Assembly: GCA_003563455.1 (NCBI GenBank)
Contig: PWRV01000109.1
Location: 1 to 31,185 of the forward strand
Source of the DNA: Thioalkalivibrio sp.
Lineage (GTDB): Bacteria; Pseudomonadota; Gammaproteobacteria; Ectothiorhodospirales; Ectothiorhodospiraceae
DNA length: 31,185 nucleotides
Reading direction: 5' to 3'
The position numbers were made by a program, and so were the translations under genes. Below, piece by piece: positions 7,176 to 14,749 of this stretch. Within the stretch, counting starts at the first letter, position 1. Every line of letters begins with the position of its first letter. Below the pieces are notes generated by a model, which was not told the origin of the DNA, made no database searches, and worked only from the letters and a program-made list of their open reading frames with translations.

Positions 7176-9406
7176 CGCAGGCGCAGGCTGTCGCCCAGAC
7201 CACGCCGCAGACGGTCGATCGGGTCCTCGATGCGCCCCGATTCCCCGTTTCCGGGCTCGGGCGCCGCGTCCTGCTGATCGCCTTCCCCGCCGTCCAGGCC
7301 GAAGCGTTCCATCAGGCGTTCCTGCAGCCGCTCGCCTTCTCGCCGCAGACGCTGGTCGACCCGCTCGCGCACCACGTCCTCGAGGTCGAGCCGGTAACGG
7401 GGCTCCTCGAAGGTTCCGGTGATGCGGATCGGCAGGTTCACGCCGCGCAGATCCTCGAGGTTGCGCCCGCCCTGGCCCTCGATGGTCGCCACCAGCGTCG
7501 TGTCAAGGCGGTAGTCCAGCTCGCGCGCCGGAAGGTCGGCAGACCCCCGGCCCGCCACGCGCAGCAGTGGCGAGCTGGCGGTCAGGTCGTCGTTGCGAAC
7601 CACGCCATCGCGGATCTGAAAACTGCCGGCCAGTGCCGTGAAATCGGTCTCGTCGGGCTCGCCGTCGTCCTCCGGTGTCTCGCCGCGGAGCCTCGCCTCG
7701 GCATTGCGGATGATGCGCGCGACGTTGATGCCCCGCACCGCGCCGTCGCTGAAGCGCATCTCTCCGCGGCCGTTCAGGCTCTCCGTCAGCGCCTGCACAG
7801 TCCCCCCCTCGGTGCGGACATCCAGCCCGAGGCTCCCGGTTCCCACCAGCCTCGACTCGTCCTCCAGTAATGCCTCGAGCAACGGGCCGATGGCCACCGA
7901 GCGCAGGTCGACGGCAGCCGCGTAGCCGGGGACCTCGCCGCGCGCATCGACGGTCACGCGGGCCTCCAGCCGGCCCTGGTAGCCGTTACCGGTCAACGGC
8001 TCGACGCTCCACTCACCGTCGCGCGCCCGCAATGTGAGGTCGATTTCCTCGAGGGTCAGCCCCAGGAGCTTCAGCCAGTCGAGACGCACGTGGCCATCCA
8101 GATCGAAGGCGCGCATCAGCTCGATCGGCAGGTCGATCGGAATGTCCTCTGCCGGGAGATCGACCGCATCGGGCGCCTCCGGAGCGCGGGCCCGCTCGAC
8201 TTCCGGCGGAAGATACCGGTCGACATCCAGACGATCGCCGGAGAGGTCAAAACGGACCAGCGGGCGCGCCCCGCTCAGATCCAGTTCGCCTTCACCCCGC
8301 AGATTCGTGTCGTCGAGAGTCACCAGCACGGGGCTGACCTCCAGCCGAAGGGGCGTGCCGGATGCGGAGACATCCAGCTCCATGCGGGTGAAGGCCTCGC
8401 GGTCGGTGGTCCGCGGGGCATCGAGGCCGAGGTCGGCGAACACCACCCGGGGGTTGAAGGTGTTGCTGCGCAGCTCGGCCTGCAGCGACGGCATCTCTTC
8501 GTCCAGATCACCGACTTCCAGACGTCCGGTCAGATGCAGGTCGGAGACGCGGGCGGACAGGTCTTCGACGCGGGCCACGGCCTCCCTCATGTCGAATGCG
8601 AGGTCGGTCTCGAGCCGAAGGTTCACCTCCTGCTCCAGCGCGGGGTGGCGCAGATCCACGTCGGAGCGTACCGCGCGCAGTGCATAGCGCTCTGCCGGCA
8701 GGTCCAGATTCAGCTGCGCATCCAGACGCAGGTCCGCCTCGACCGGTTCCTGGTCCGCTTCCTCGATCCGCACCGACGCCTCCAGGTCGAGCGGTGCGTC
8801 GATTCCGGAACGGAAATTACGCAGCCGCAGGTTGACCGGGTCCAGGAGCATTCGCGTGCCGGCCTGCCGGTCGTCCCATTCGACCCGCAGGCCCGTCACC
8901 TCCAGACCCGCGATCTGCAGTTCCTGCAGCGCGAGGCCCGGCGCATCCTCGGGCCCGGAATTGCCCGGCCCGCCGTCCGGCTCCTCCGCGGCCGCGGCTT
9001 CCGCCCGCTCCAGCAGGTCATCCCAGTTGCTGCGGCCGTCGGCGTCCCGGGCCAGCCGCAGGGTGACTCCGTCGGCCTCGATGCGCTGCACCTCCAGTTC
9101 GCGGCGCAGCAGCGGCATCACGGCGACCGCGAGGTCGATCACCCGCAGTTCCGCGAAGGGTTCCTCCCCGAATCCCTGCGCATTCGCGAGGCGCGCATCC
9201 TCGAGGCGCAGACCGAGCGACGGGAACAGCGTGAGCTCGATGCTGCCGGCCAGGGTCAGTTCGCGGCCGGTGGCGTCGGCGACCTCTGCCTCGATCCGGT
9301 CCTTGTAGTCATTGGGGTCGAAGGTCACCACCAGATAGACGGCAACGATCACGACGAGCAGCAGCAATACGCCGAGCAGGCCCAGCAAACGCACGATCCA
9401 TTTCAT
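7172..9406 (-). CDS. asmA: AsmA family protein
   Basis: A 744-residue AsmA-like protein. It has a single N-terminal membrane anchor (roughly residues 4-27), followed by FDPNDYKDRIEAEVADATGREL, the usual AsmA start, and a long beta-rich periplasmic region. The C-terminal AsmA_2-like part contains a GRGEMRFSDGAVRGINVA-type segment and ends with a charged coil-like tail. AsmA proteins influence outer-membrane assembly and are proposed bridge-like lipid transporters. ATG at 9406 overlaps the moaC stop as ATGA. The open frame extends upstream only through moaC in another frame. asmA next to mutY/yggX is frequent in gammaproteobacteria. Confidence 0.92.
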   Translation of the reverse strand: MKWIVRLLGLLGVLLLLVVIVAVYLVVTFDPNDYKDRIEAEVADATGRELTLAGSIELTLFPSLGLRLEDARLANAQGFGEEPFAELRVIDLAVAVMPLLRRELEVQRIEADGVTLRLARDADGRSNWDDLLERAEAAAAEEPDGGPGNSGPEDAPGLALQELQIAGLEVTGLRVEWDDRQAGTRMLLDPVNLRLRNFRSGIDAPLDLEASVRIEEADQEPVEADLRLDAQLNLDLPAERYALRAVRSDVDLRHPALEQEVNLRLETDLAFDMREAVARVEDLSARVSDLHLTGRLEVGDLDEEMPSLQAELRSNTFNPRVVFADLGLDAPRTTDREAFTRMELDVSASGTPLRLEVSPVLVTLDDTNLRGEGELDLSGARPLVRFDLSGDRLDVDRYLPPEVERARAPEAPDAVDLPAEDIPIDLPIELMRAFDLDGHVRLDWLKLLGLTLEEIDLTLRARDGEWSVEPLTGNGYQGRLEARVTVDARGEVPGYAAAVDLRSVAIGPLLEALLEDESRLVGTGSLGLDVRTEGGTVQALTESLNGRGEMRFSDGAVRGINVARIIRNAEARLRGETPEDDGEPDETDFTALAGSFQIRDGVVRNDDLTASSPLLRVAGRGSADLPARELDYRLDTTLVATIEGQGGRNLEDLRGVNLPIRITGTFEEPRYRLDLEDVVRERVDQRLRREGERLQERLMERFGLDGGEGDQQDAAPEPGNGESGRIEDPIDRLRRGLGDSLRLR

Positions 9407-9894
9407 TGCGATTCTCCCGTTTCGCCTTCCGCGATCCAGCTGCCGCTGCGTCCGCCGTGCTTCTCGAGGAGCCGGACGCCCTCGATGCGCATCCCGCGGT
9501 CCACCGCCTTGCACATGTCATAGACCGTCAGCAGCGCCACGCTCACCGCAGTCAGCGCCTCCATCTCGACCCCGGTCTGGCCCTGCACCTCGCAGGTGGC
9601 CCGGGCACGCAGGTGATCCGCTCCGGTTTCCAGCTCCAGCGCGACGCGCGCGAGCCCGATCGGATGACAAAGCGGAATCAGATCCCCGGTCCGCTTGGCC
9701 GCCATGATGCCGGCGACCCGCGCCACGCCCAGCACGTCTCCCTTGCGGTGGTCGCCGGCACGGATCCGGGCCGCAGTGTCCGGGTGCATCCGGATGCGAC
9801 CTTCGGCCACCGCAACGCGATGGCTGACCGGCTTTGCGCCGACATCCACCATATGGGCCTTTCCGGAGGCGTCAAAATGTGTGAGGTCGCTCAT
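9403..9894 (-). CDS. moaC: Cyclic pyranopterin monophosphate synthase MoaC
   Basis: Converts the MoaA product to cyclic pyranopterin monophosphate, the first stable intermediate of molybdenum cofactor synthesis. It has 163 residues, like E. coli MoaC. Family patterns are MVDVGAKP near residue 15, LIPLCHPIGL with the conserved Cys-His, GVEMEALTAVS and DMCKAVDRGM. The start at ATG 9894 gives the standard MSDLTHFD N terminus. It heads a leftward operon with asmA, the START protein, mutY and yggX, and is divergent from moaD-moaE only 46 bases away. moaA is not in this window. Confidence 0.96.
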   Translation of the reverse strand: MSDLTHFDASGKAHMVDVGAKPVSHRVAVAEGRIRMHPDTAARIRAGDHRKGDVLGVARVAGIMAAKRTGDLIPLCHPIGLARVALELETGADHLRARATCEVQGQTGVEMEALTAVSVALLTVYDMCKAVDRGMRIEGVRLLEKHGGRSGSWIAEGETGESQ

Positions 9895-9899
9895 GCCCG

Positions 9900-9905
9900 T
9901 ATAAT
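9900..9905 (+). promoter_or_regulatory. Consensus -10 box upstream of moaD
   Basis: A perfect TATAAT lies 36 bases before the moaD GTG, in the 46-base moaC/moaD gap. The sequence 17 bases upstream is a poor -35, so an activator or weak promoter is possible. Confidence 0.4.
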
Positions 9906-9940
9906 GCGCGACCGATCCGTTGATGTGTAGGGGCAGGCAA

Positions 9941-10171
9941 GTGACGATCACCGTCCTGTATTTTGCGCGGTTGCGCGAGGATGTCGGGCGTGAACGCGAC
10001 GAGGTCGCGTCCACCGGGGACGTGCAGACGGTCGGCGATGTCTGGCGCGGCCTGCATGGCGAACCCCCTGCCCGCCTGATGGCTGCAGTCAACCAGGCCC
10101 ATGCGCGTCTGGACACCCCGGTCGCCGACGGCGACGAGGTCGCCTTCTTCCCGCCGGTGACCGGGGGCTAG
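9941..10171 (+). CDS. moaD: Molybdopterin synthase small subunit MoaD
   Basis: Ubiquitin-like sulfur carrier of molybdopterin synthase. From the GTG at 9941 it has 76 residues and begins MTITVLYFARLRED, as typical MoaD proteins do. It ends with the required Gly-Gly (FFPPVTGG), whose terminal carboxylate is converted to thiocarboxylate. An in-frame ATG at 9920 would add seven unlikely residues; GTG with the upstream purine-rich AGGGGCAGG is preferred. moaE starts 6 bases after the stop codon. Confidence 0.95.
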   Translation: MTITVLYFARLREDVGRERDEVASTGDVQTVGDVWRGLHGEPPARLMAAVNQAHARLDTPVADGDEVAFFPPVTGG

Positions 10172-10176
10172 GCGCC

Positions 10177-10614
10177 GTGGCGGTCCGGCTGTTTGCACGG
10201 CCCTTCGATCCCTGGGCGCTGGTACAGGAGCGGGAACGCCAGCTCCCGCTGGAGAGGCTCGGCGCCTGCAGCGTTTTTGCCGGGCGCATGCGCGACTTCA
10301 ACGAGGACGAGGACGTCCGGGCGCTGTTCCTCGAACACTACCCGGGCATGACCGAACGCGACCTCGAACGCATCGTCGCAGAGGCAGAGACGCGCTGGCC
10401 GTCGATCACCTGCGAGGTCGCCCACCGGGTCGGCGCGGTCGAGCCCGCCGAGATCCTGGTGCTGGTCGCGGTCTGGTCCGCCCACCGCGTCGCTGCGCGC
10501 GACGCCTGCTCCGAGATCCTCGAGCGACTCAAGCACGAGGCTCCGTTCTGGAAACGCGAGCGGCTGGCCGACGGCACCGAGCGCTGGGTGGAGCGGAACA
10601 CGCCCGGGCAATGA
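10177..10614 (+). CDS. moaE: Molybdopterin synthase catalytic subunit MoaE
   Basis: Large subunit of molybdopterin synthase, which adds two sulfurs from MoaD thiocarboxylate to cyclic pyranopterin monophosphate. It has 145 residues, start GTG at 10177. Visible family patterns are GACSVFAGRMRDFN, LEHYPGMTE, RVGAVEPAEILVLVAVWSAHR and the active-site region LKHEAPFWKRE with conserved Lys residues. It forms a two-gene unit with moaD. The product feeds the Mo-bis-MGD cofactor expected in SoeA encoded at 24009. Confidence 0.96.
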   Translation: MAVRLFARPFDPWALVQERERQLPLERLGACSVFAGRMRDFNEDEDVRALFLEHYPGMTERDLERIVAEAETRWPSITCEVAHRVGAVEPAEILVLVAVWSAHRVAARDACSEILERLKHEAPFWKRERLADGTERWVERNTPGQ

Positions 10615-10620
10615 ATGGCT

Positions 10621-10641
10621 CCGGCGCGACCTTCGCGCCGG
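10621..10641. terminator. Hairpin between convergent moaE and cbpA
   Basis: A perfect 9-bp stem CCGGCGCGA/TCGCGCCGG with a 3-base loop, just past the moaE stop and between convergent genes. No T-tract follows on either strand, so termination may need Rho or the hairpin may only protect 3' ends. Confidence 0.5.
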
Positions 10642-10666
10642 CACCCGGCATCACCCACCAGGCCCC

Positions 10667-11563
10667 TCAGGGCCGCAGGCGCGACCGCGGGCGAAAGCCG
10701 GAGGTCTTCGCCATCTCTTCGTACCACTGCCCCGCCTCCTCCGCGGACGGTACCTCGATCATCAGTCGAAGGTAGAGGTCGCCCGGCGCCTTCCCGGGAA
10801 GACCGCGGCCCTTCAGCCGCATCACCTTGCCCGACTGAGTCCCGGGCGGGATCCTGAGGCGCACCATACCCTGCGGGGTCGGCGCATCGATCGCAGCGCC
10901 GAGTGCGGCTTCCCACGGAGTGATCGGCAGGTCACGGTGCAGGTCCCGGCCCTCGAGGCGATAGCGCTGGTCCGGGCGAACGCGGATCTCCAGCAGCAGG
11001 TCGCCGGGCGTACCGGAGCCCGCGCCGGGTTCACCCTGCCCACGCACCCGCAGGCGCGTGCCATTGTGGGCGCCCGGCGGGATCCGAACGCGACGGGACC
11101 CGCCGGAAGCGCCATTCACCGTGACCTCGGTCCCGTGCAGTGCCTGGTCCAGCGTGATTTCGGCAACGCCGGTGCGGTCCGCGCCGCGCATGCGGAAGCC
11201 CGCGCCGCGACGGCGTCCACCCGCACGCCCACCGAACAGCGAATCGAAGAAGTCCGAGAAGCCGTCGAAGCCCTGGCCCGCGCCGCCGGGGGTGCCGGCG
11301 CCCCGACCTGCCCAGCCCGGCGGCGGGCGGAATTCCTGCCCCGCCCGCCAGTTCGCACCGAGACGGTCATAGGCGCTGCGCCGCTCCGGGTCACCGAGCA
11401 CCTCATGGGCCTCGTTGATCTCCTTGAAGCGGGTCTCGGCGTCGGATTGAGAACTGACGTCGGGGTGATACTTGCGCGCCAGGCGCCGGTAGGCCTTCTT
11501 GATGTCGTCCTGGCTGGCCGAGCGCGGCACGCCCAGAATCCTGTAGTAGTCCTTGAATTCCAT
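10667..11563 (-). CDS. cbpA: CbpA-type DnaJ-class co-chaperone
   Basis: A 298-residue class II J-domain protein. The J domain occupies residues 1-70 with the HPD tripeptide at 33-35, which stimulates DnaK ATPase. It is followed by a Gly/Phe-rich linker (GFDGFSDFFDSLFGG), and then two C-terminal substrate-binding domains with the RVRIPPG and LRIPPGTQSG patterns. The Cys-rich zinc domain of true DnaJ is absent, which fits CbpA. It lies directly downstream of hsp20 on the same strand, behind a hairpin, so it is probably co-induced from the sigma-32 promoter at 12176-12203. Confidence 0.93.
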   Translation of the reverse strand: MEFKDYYRILGVPRSASQDDIKKAYRRLARKYHPDVSSQSDAETRFKEINEAHEVLGDPERRSAYDRLGANWRAGQEFRPPPGWAGRGAGTPGGAGQGFDGFSDFFDSLFGGRAGGRRRGAGFRMRGADRTGVAEITLDQALHGTEVTVNGASGGSRRVRIPPGAHNGTRLRVRGQGEPGAGSGTPGDLLLEIRVRPDQRYRLEGRDLHRDLPITPWEAALGAAIDAPTPQGMVRLRIPPGTQSGKVMRLKGRGLPGKAPGDLYLRLMIEVPSAEEAGQWYEEMAKTSGFRPRSRLRP

Positions 11564-11638
11564 AGCCGGTCCCGTCAGCCTGCTGTATGCAACCGAATGT
11601 CAGCGCGTACCCGGCATCGGCCGGGCACCACGCGCAAG

Positions 11639-11668
11639 GCGCACCGCCCGGATCACCGGGCGGTGCGC
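11639..11668 (-). terminator. Strong hairpin between hsp20 and cbpA
   Basis: A perfect 13-bp stem GCGCACCGCCCGG/CCGGGCGGTGCGC with a 4-base loop in the gap after hsp20. No T-tract follows. It may be a partial terminator or processing site setting the hsp20:cbpA ratio. Confidence 0.5.
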
Positions 11669-11699
11669 TGCTCGGAACGGGTCGGGTGCGGTAGCCCGC

Positions 11700-12131
11700 T
11701 CAGCCCTCGACGGTGATCCGACGCGGCTGCACTTTCGCCTGTTTCGGAATCCTCACCTCGAGTACCCCGTTCTGGCAACGGGCGGAGATATTGTCGGAAT
11801 CCGCGGTATCCGGCAATGCGAAACGCCGAAAGAAGCTGCCGCGCACCCGCTCCACACGCTTGTAGCCTTCCCGCTCTTCCTTGCTCTCGTGCTTGCGCTC
11901 ACCGCGGATGGTAAGCACGCCGTTCTCCATATGCACCTCGATGTCCTTCGGGTCCACGCCCGGAAGGTCGGCGTGCAGCACGTAGCCATCGGATTCCTCG
12001 CGGATATCGACGGCCGGGCTCCAGTCGGCGGTGATTGCCGGTTCTTCGCGCTCGCCCGACTCGTGCAGACGCTCGATCTCGCGCGAAAGCTGATTCAGCA
12101 GGCTCCAGGGTTCGTAACGCATCAGGGTCAT
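11700..12131 (-). CDS. Hsp20/alpha-crystallin small heat shock protein
   Basis: A 143-residue small heat shock protein, an ATP-independent holdase. The N-terminal MTLMRYEPWSLLNQL is typical of proteobacterial class A Hsp20. The alpha-crystallin domain runs from about residue 37 (PAVDIREE, then GYVLHADLPGVDPKDIEV, then NGVLTIRGER) to NGVLEVRIPK. The short C-terminal tail lacks an obvious I-x-I motif, having RRITVEG instead. ATG at 12131 is preceded by GGAGGT at ideal spacing. It lies downstream of yicC on the same strand but has its own heat-shock promoter. Confidence 0.93.
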   Translation of the reverse strand: MTLMRYEPWSLLNQLSREIERLHESGEREEPAITADWSPAVDIREESDGYVLHADLPGVDPKDIEVHMENGVLTIRGERKHESKEEREGYKRVERVRGSFFRRFALPDTADSDNISARCQNGVLEVRIPKQAKVQPRRITVEG

Positions 12132-12175
12132 GTCGTCACCTCCAGTATCGTGTCTGTTGTTGACCTCTGATGCAT

Positions 12176-12203
12176 ATCTGGGGATCAGGGAGGTGTTTTC
12201 AAG
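12176..12203 (-). promoter_or_regulatory. Predicted sigma-32 (RpoH) heat-shock promoter of hsp20-cbpA
   Basis: On the minus strand, CTTGAAA (12203-12197), a 13-base spacer and CCCCAGAT (12183-12176). This matches the established RpoH consensus CTTGAAA-N13-17-CCCCATNT almost exactly. The predicted start point gives a leader of about 35-40 bases before the hsp20 ATG. Confidence 0.8.
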
Positions 12204-12247
12204 CACCCGGAGAGTGCGTTGTCATGACCCTGCCGGATGCCGACGGG

Positions 12248-13114
12248 TCATTCGATGTTCTGGATCTGCTCGCGCATCTGTTCGGTCAGGACCTTCATCT
12301 CGAGCACGACGCGGGTGGTTTCCAGGTCGTGCGACTTGGAGCCAAGGGTGTTCGCCTCCCGGTTGAACTCCTGCATCAGGAAGTCGAGGCGCCGTCCCAC
12401 CGGTTCATCGCGCGCAAGGATGTCCCGCATCGCGGCTATATGGCCGTCCAGCCGATCGAGTTCCTCGTCCACATCGAGCCGCTGGGCCAGCAACGCGACC
12501 TCCTGCTCGAGACGCTGGTCATCGAGGCTGAGATCCAGTTCGGCGATGCGGCTGCGCAGACGTTCCCGCTGCCCGGCCACCACTTCGGTGCGGCGCCCCC
12601 GCAATTGCTGCACGAGTTCCGCGAACGCCGCCAGACGGGTTTCCAGCCCCTGCCGCAGCGTAGCGCCCTCCGCCAGCCGCATCGCGCGCAACTCGCCGAC
12701 GGCGGTCTTCAGACCCTCGAGGACCGGCTCGCGCAGCGCTTCGGTGTCGGTGAGTTCATCACGCTGCATGATGCCGGGCCAGGTCAGCACATCCAGCGCC
12801 GATACCCGCGCCCCATTCACCATCATCTGGTCGATCTGGCGCAAGGTCTTGATCAGGACCTTGGCGCGTTCATGGTCGAAGCGGATCTCGTCGCCCTCCG
12901 GATCGGTCTCCACCCGCAGCACGGCGTCCACCCGGCCCCGGCCAAGCATCTGCTGCAGCAGCGCGCGGGCGTCGGTCTCGAGCGCCCTGAGGTCGTCCGG
13001 CATCTGAATCCGCAAATCCAGGTGACGATGGTTCACGCTCCTGAGCTCCCACACCATGGACTGGCCATCGGCCTCGGTGGCGTGGCGGGCAAATCCGGTC
13101 ATGCTGGCTGTCAT
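12248..13114 (-). CDS. yicC: YicC family endoribonuclease
   Basis: A 288-residue YicC protein, the standard family length. Family marks are SMTGFAR at the N terminus, ELRSVNHRHLDL near residue 24, the central helical region, and a conserved C-terminal half containing RLDFLMQEFNREANTLGSKS. YicC proteins are endoribonucleases implicated in small-RNA turnover in E. coli, where yicC is a neighbour of rph, as it is here (divergent). ATG at 13114 has AAGGAT upstream. Confidence 0.95.
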   Translation of the reverse strand: MTASMTGFARHATEADGQSMVWELRSVNHRHLDLRIQMPDDLRALETDARALLQQMLGRGRVDAVLRVETDPEGDEIRFDHERAKVLIKTLRQIDQMMVNGARVSALDVLTWPGIMQRDELTDTEALREPVLEGLKTAVGELRAMRLAEGATLRQGLETRLAAFAELVQQLRGRRTEVVAGQRERLRSRIAELDLSLDDQRLEQEVALLAQRLDVDEELDRLDGHIAAMRDILARDEPVGRRLDFLMQEFNREANTLGSKSHDLETTRVVLEMKVLTEQMREQIQNIE

Positions 13115-13220
13115 CGGGGTATCCTTGCGCTCTGGTATGTTGCCTGCGCCCCCATTGTAGACGCGCGCGCCGGCCGGCTCCCGTATACTGCGCCGCTCAT
13201 TTCAGCCTCGAGGACCATCC

Positions 13221-13937
13221 ATGCGACCCAGCGGCCGCCAGCCGGACCAGATGCGCCCCGTGCGCTTCACACGCCGTTTCACCCGTCACGCCGAGGGTTC
13301 CGTCCTCGTGGAATTCGGCGATACGCGGGTGCTCTGCACCGCGACCGTCGAAACGCGCGTCCCACCCTTTCTCAAGGGCAAGGGACGCGGCTGGGTCACC
13401 GCGGAGTACGCGATGCTGCCGCGTGCCACCCACGACCGGATGGTGCGCGAATCCGCGCGCGGCAAACAGGGTGGGCGCACCCTCGAGATCCAGCGGCTGG
13501 TCGGCAGGGCCCTGCGCGCGGTGGTGGATCTCGAGGCCATGGGCGAGCGGCAGATCATCGTCGACTGCGACGTGCTCCAGGCTGACGGCGGGACCCGGAC
13601 GGCCGCCATCAGTGGCGGGTATGTTGCGCTCTGCGACGCGGTAACCCAGTGCCTGAAGACCGGCGTGCTCAAGCGGAACCCGATGCACGGCCAGCTTGCG
13701 GCCGTCTCGGTCGGGATCTTCCAGGGCGTCCCGGTGCTCGACCTCGACTACACTGAGGACTCCCAGGCCGAGACCGACATGAACCTGGTAATGAACGAGG
13801 CCGGCGGCGTGATCGAGATCCAGGGCACCGCCGAGGGCCACGCCTTCCGCCGCGATGAACTCGACGCGATGCTCGAACTCGGGGAGAAGGGCATCCGGGA
13901 AATCATCCTGCAGCAGCAGGAAGCGCTCGCAGACTGA
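13221..13937 (+). CDS. rph: Ribonuclease PH
   Basis: Phosphorolytic 3'-5' exoribonuclease that trims tRNA 3' ends. It has 238 residues, normal for the family. Visible marks are MRPSGRQPDQMRPVRFTRRF at the start, GDTRVLCTATVE, EYAMLPRAT, the phosphate-binding RTLEIQRLVGR segment and DCDVLQADGGTRTA. The C-terminal part holds VLDLDYTEDSQAETDMN. ATG at 13221 follows GAGGA. The full-length frame argues against the inactive rph known from E. coli K-12. A TATACT (13185-13190) upstream may be its -10 box. Confidence 0.97.
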   Translation: MRPSGRQPDQMRPVRFTRRFTRHAEGSVLVEFGDTRVLCTATVETRVPPFLKGKGRGWVTAEYAMLPRATHDRMVRESARGKQGGRTLEIQRLVGRALRAVVDLEAMGERQIIVDCDVLQADGGTRTAAISGGYVALCDAVTQCLKTGVLKRNPMHGQLAAVSVGIFQGVPVLDLDYTEDSQAETDMNLVMNEAGGVIEIQGTAEGHAFRRDELDAMLELGEKGIREIILQQQEALAD

Positions 13938-14003
13938 ACAATCAAGGGAGCCCACCGCCAGTTCTGATGCCTGCGGGGAAGGGCACCCGATGAATGAAAC
14001 CGG

Positions 14004-14109
14004 ACCACGGAAGAAAACGGACCAAACCGGAAATGGACTGAATGGAAGAAATATCCTGAATGGTCAGTCACGTCACGTTTATCCGCGCATGTCGGTGTCC
14101 GTCCGTGGC
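14004..14109. repeat. Possible small palindromic intergenic element between rph and rdgB
   Basis: The 202-base gap between rph and rdgB is less GC-rich than its surroundings. It contains a ~106-base segment bounded by ACCACGGA (14004-14011) and TCCGTGG (14102-14108), which are short terminal inverted repeats. The left arm is purine-rich (GGAAGAAAACGGA) and the right arm carries its rough complement. It resembles degenerate CCACGGA/TCCGTGG-bounded intergenic repeats of proteobacteria. A low-quality frame crosses it but has no coding character. Confidence 0.4.
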
Positions 14110-14139
14110 TGAATCTTCACGCCAAGGTACTGAACGACC

Positions 14140-14745
14140 ATGAAGCGCATCGTGCTGGCCTCCGGCAACGCCGGAAAGATCCGGGAACTGACCGACCTCC
14201 TGCGGCCGATGGGTGCCGAGGTGGTGCCGCAGTCCCTCTGGCAGGTCAAGGAATGCGAGGAGACCGGCCTGACTTTCGTCGAGAACGCGATCCTGAAAGC
14301 GCGCAACGCGGCCAGGCAGACCGGGATGCCGGCGCTCGCCGATGACTCGGGAATCGAGGTCGATTTCCTCCGCGGGCAACCGGGCATCTACTCCGCCCGC
14401 TATTCCGGGCCCGACGGCGACGACCGCAAGAATAACGAGAAGCTGCTCGCGGCCATGCAGGGGGTGCCACCGGAGGCGCGCGGCGCGCGCTTTCGCTGCG
14501 TGATGGCCTTCCTGGAGCACGCGGATGATCCGTCCCCGATCATCACGGAGGGCAGCTGGGAAGGCCGGGTCGCCGACGCCGTCGCCGGCACCCGGGGCTT
14601 CGGCTACGACCCGATTTTCTTCCTGCCCGGACACGGCTGCACCTCCGCCGAGCTCCCCGAGGCCGATAAGAACCGCTTCAGCCACCGGGGTCAGGCCGTG
14701 CGGGCGATGGTGGAACGACTGGCCCGGCGGCTGGAGCAGGGCTGA
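14140..14745 (+). CDS. rdgB: XTP/dITP diphosphatase RdgB (HAM1)
   Basis: Hydrolyses non-canonical purine triphosphates (dITP, XTP) to monophosphates, keeping them out of nucleic acids. It has 201 residues, matching the family. Motifs are LASGNAGKIREL at the N terminus, the metal/catalytic ADDSGIEVD near residue 68, FGYDPIFFLP near 152, and the C-terminal FSHRGQAVRAM. hemW begins 4 bases after its stop codon, the usual rdgB-hemW arrangement. Confidence 0.96.
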   Translation: MKRIVLASGNAGKIRELTDLLRPMGAEVVPQSLWQVKECEETGLTFVENAILKARNAARQTGMPALADDSGIEVDFLRGQPGIYSARYSGPDGDDRKNNEKLLAAMQGVPPEARGARFRCVMAFLEHADDPSPIITEGSWEGRVADAVAGTRGFGYDPIFFLPGHGCTSAELPEADKNRFSHRGQAVRAMVERLARRLEQG

Positions 14746-14749
14746 CGCG

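Noticed and set aside
13855..14112. 85-codon plus-strand frame crossing the rph-rdgB gap
   Set aside because: It starts inside rph in another frame and continues through the putative miniature element; the text is not protein-like.
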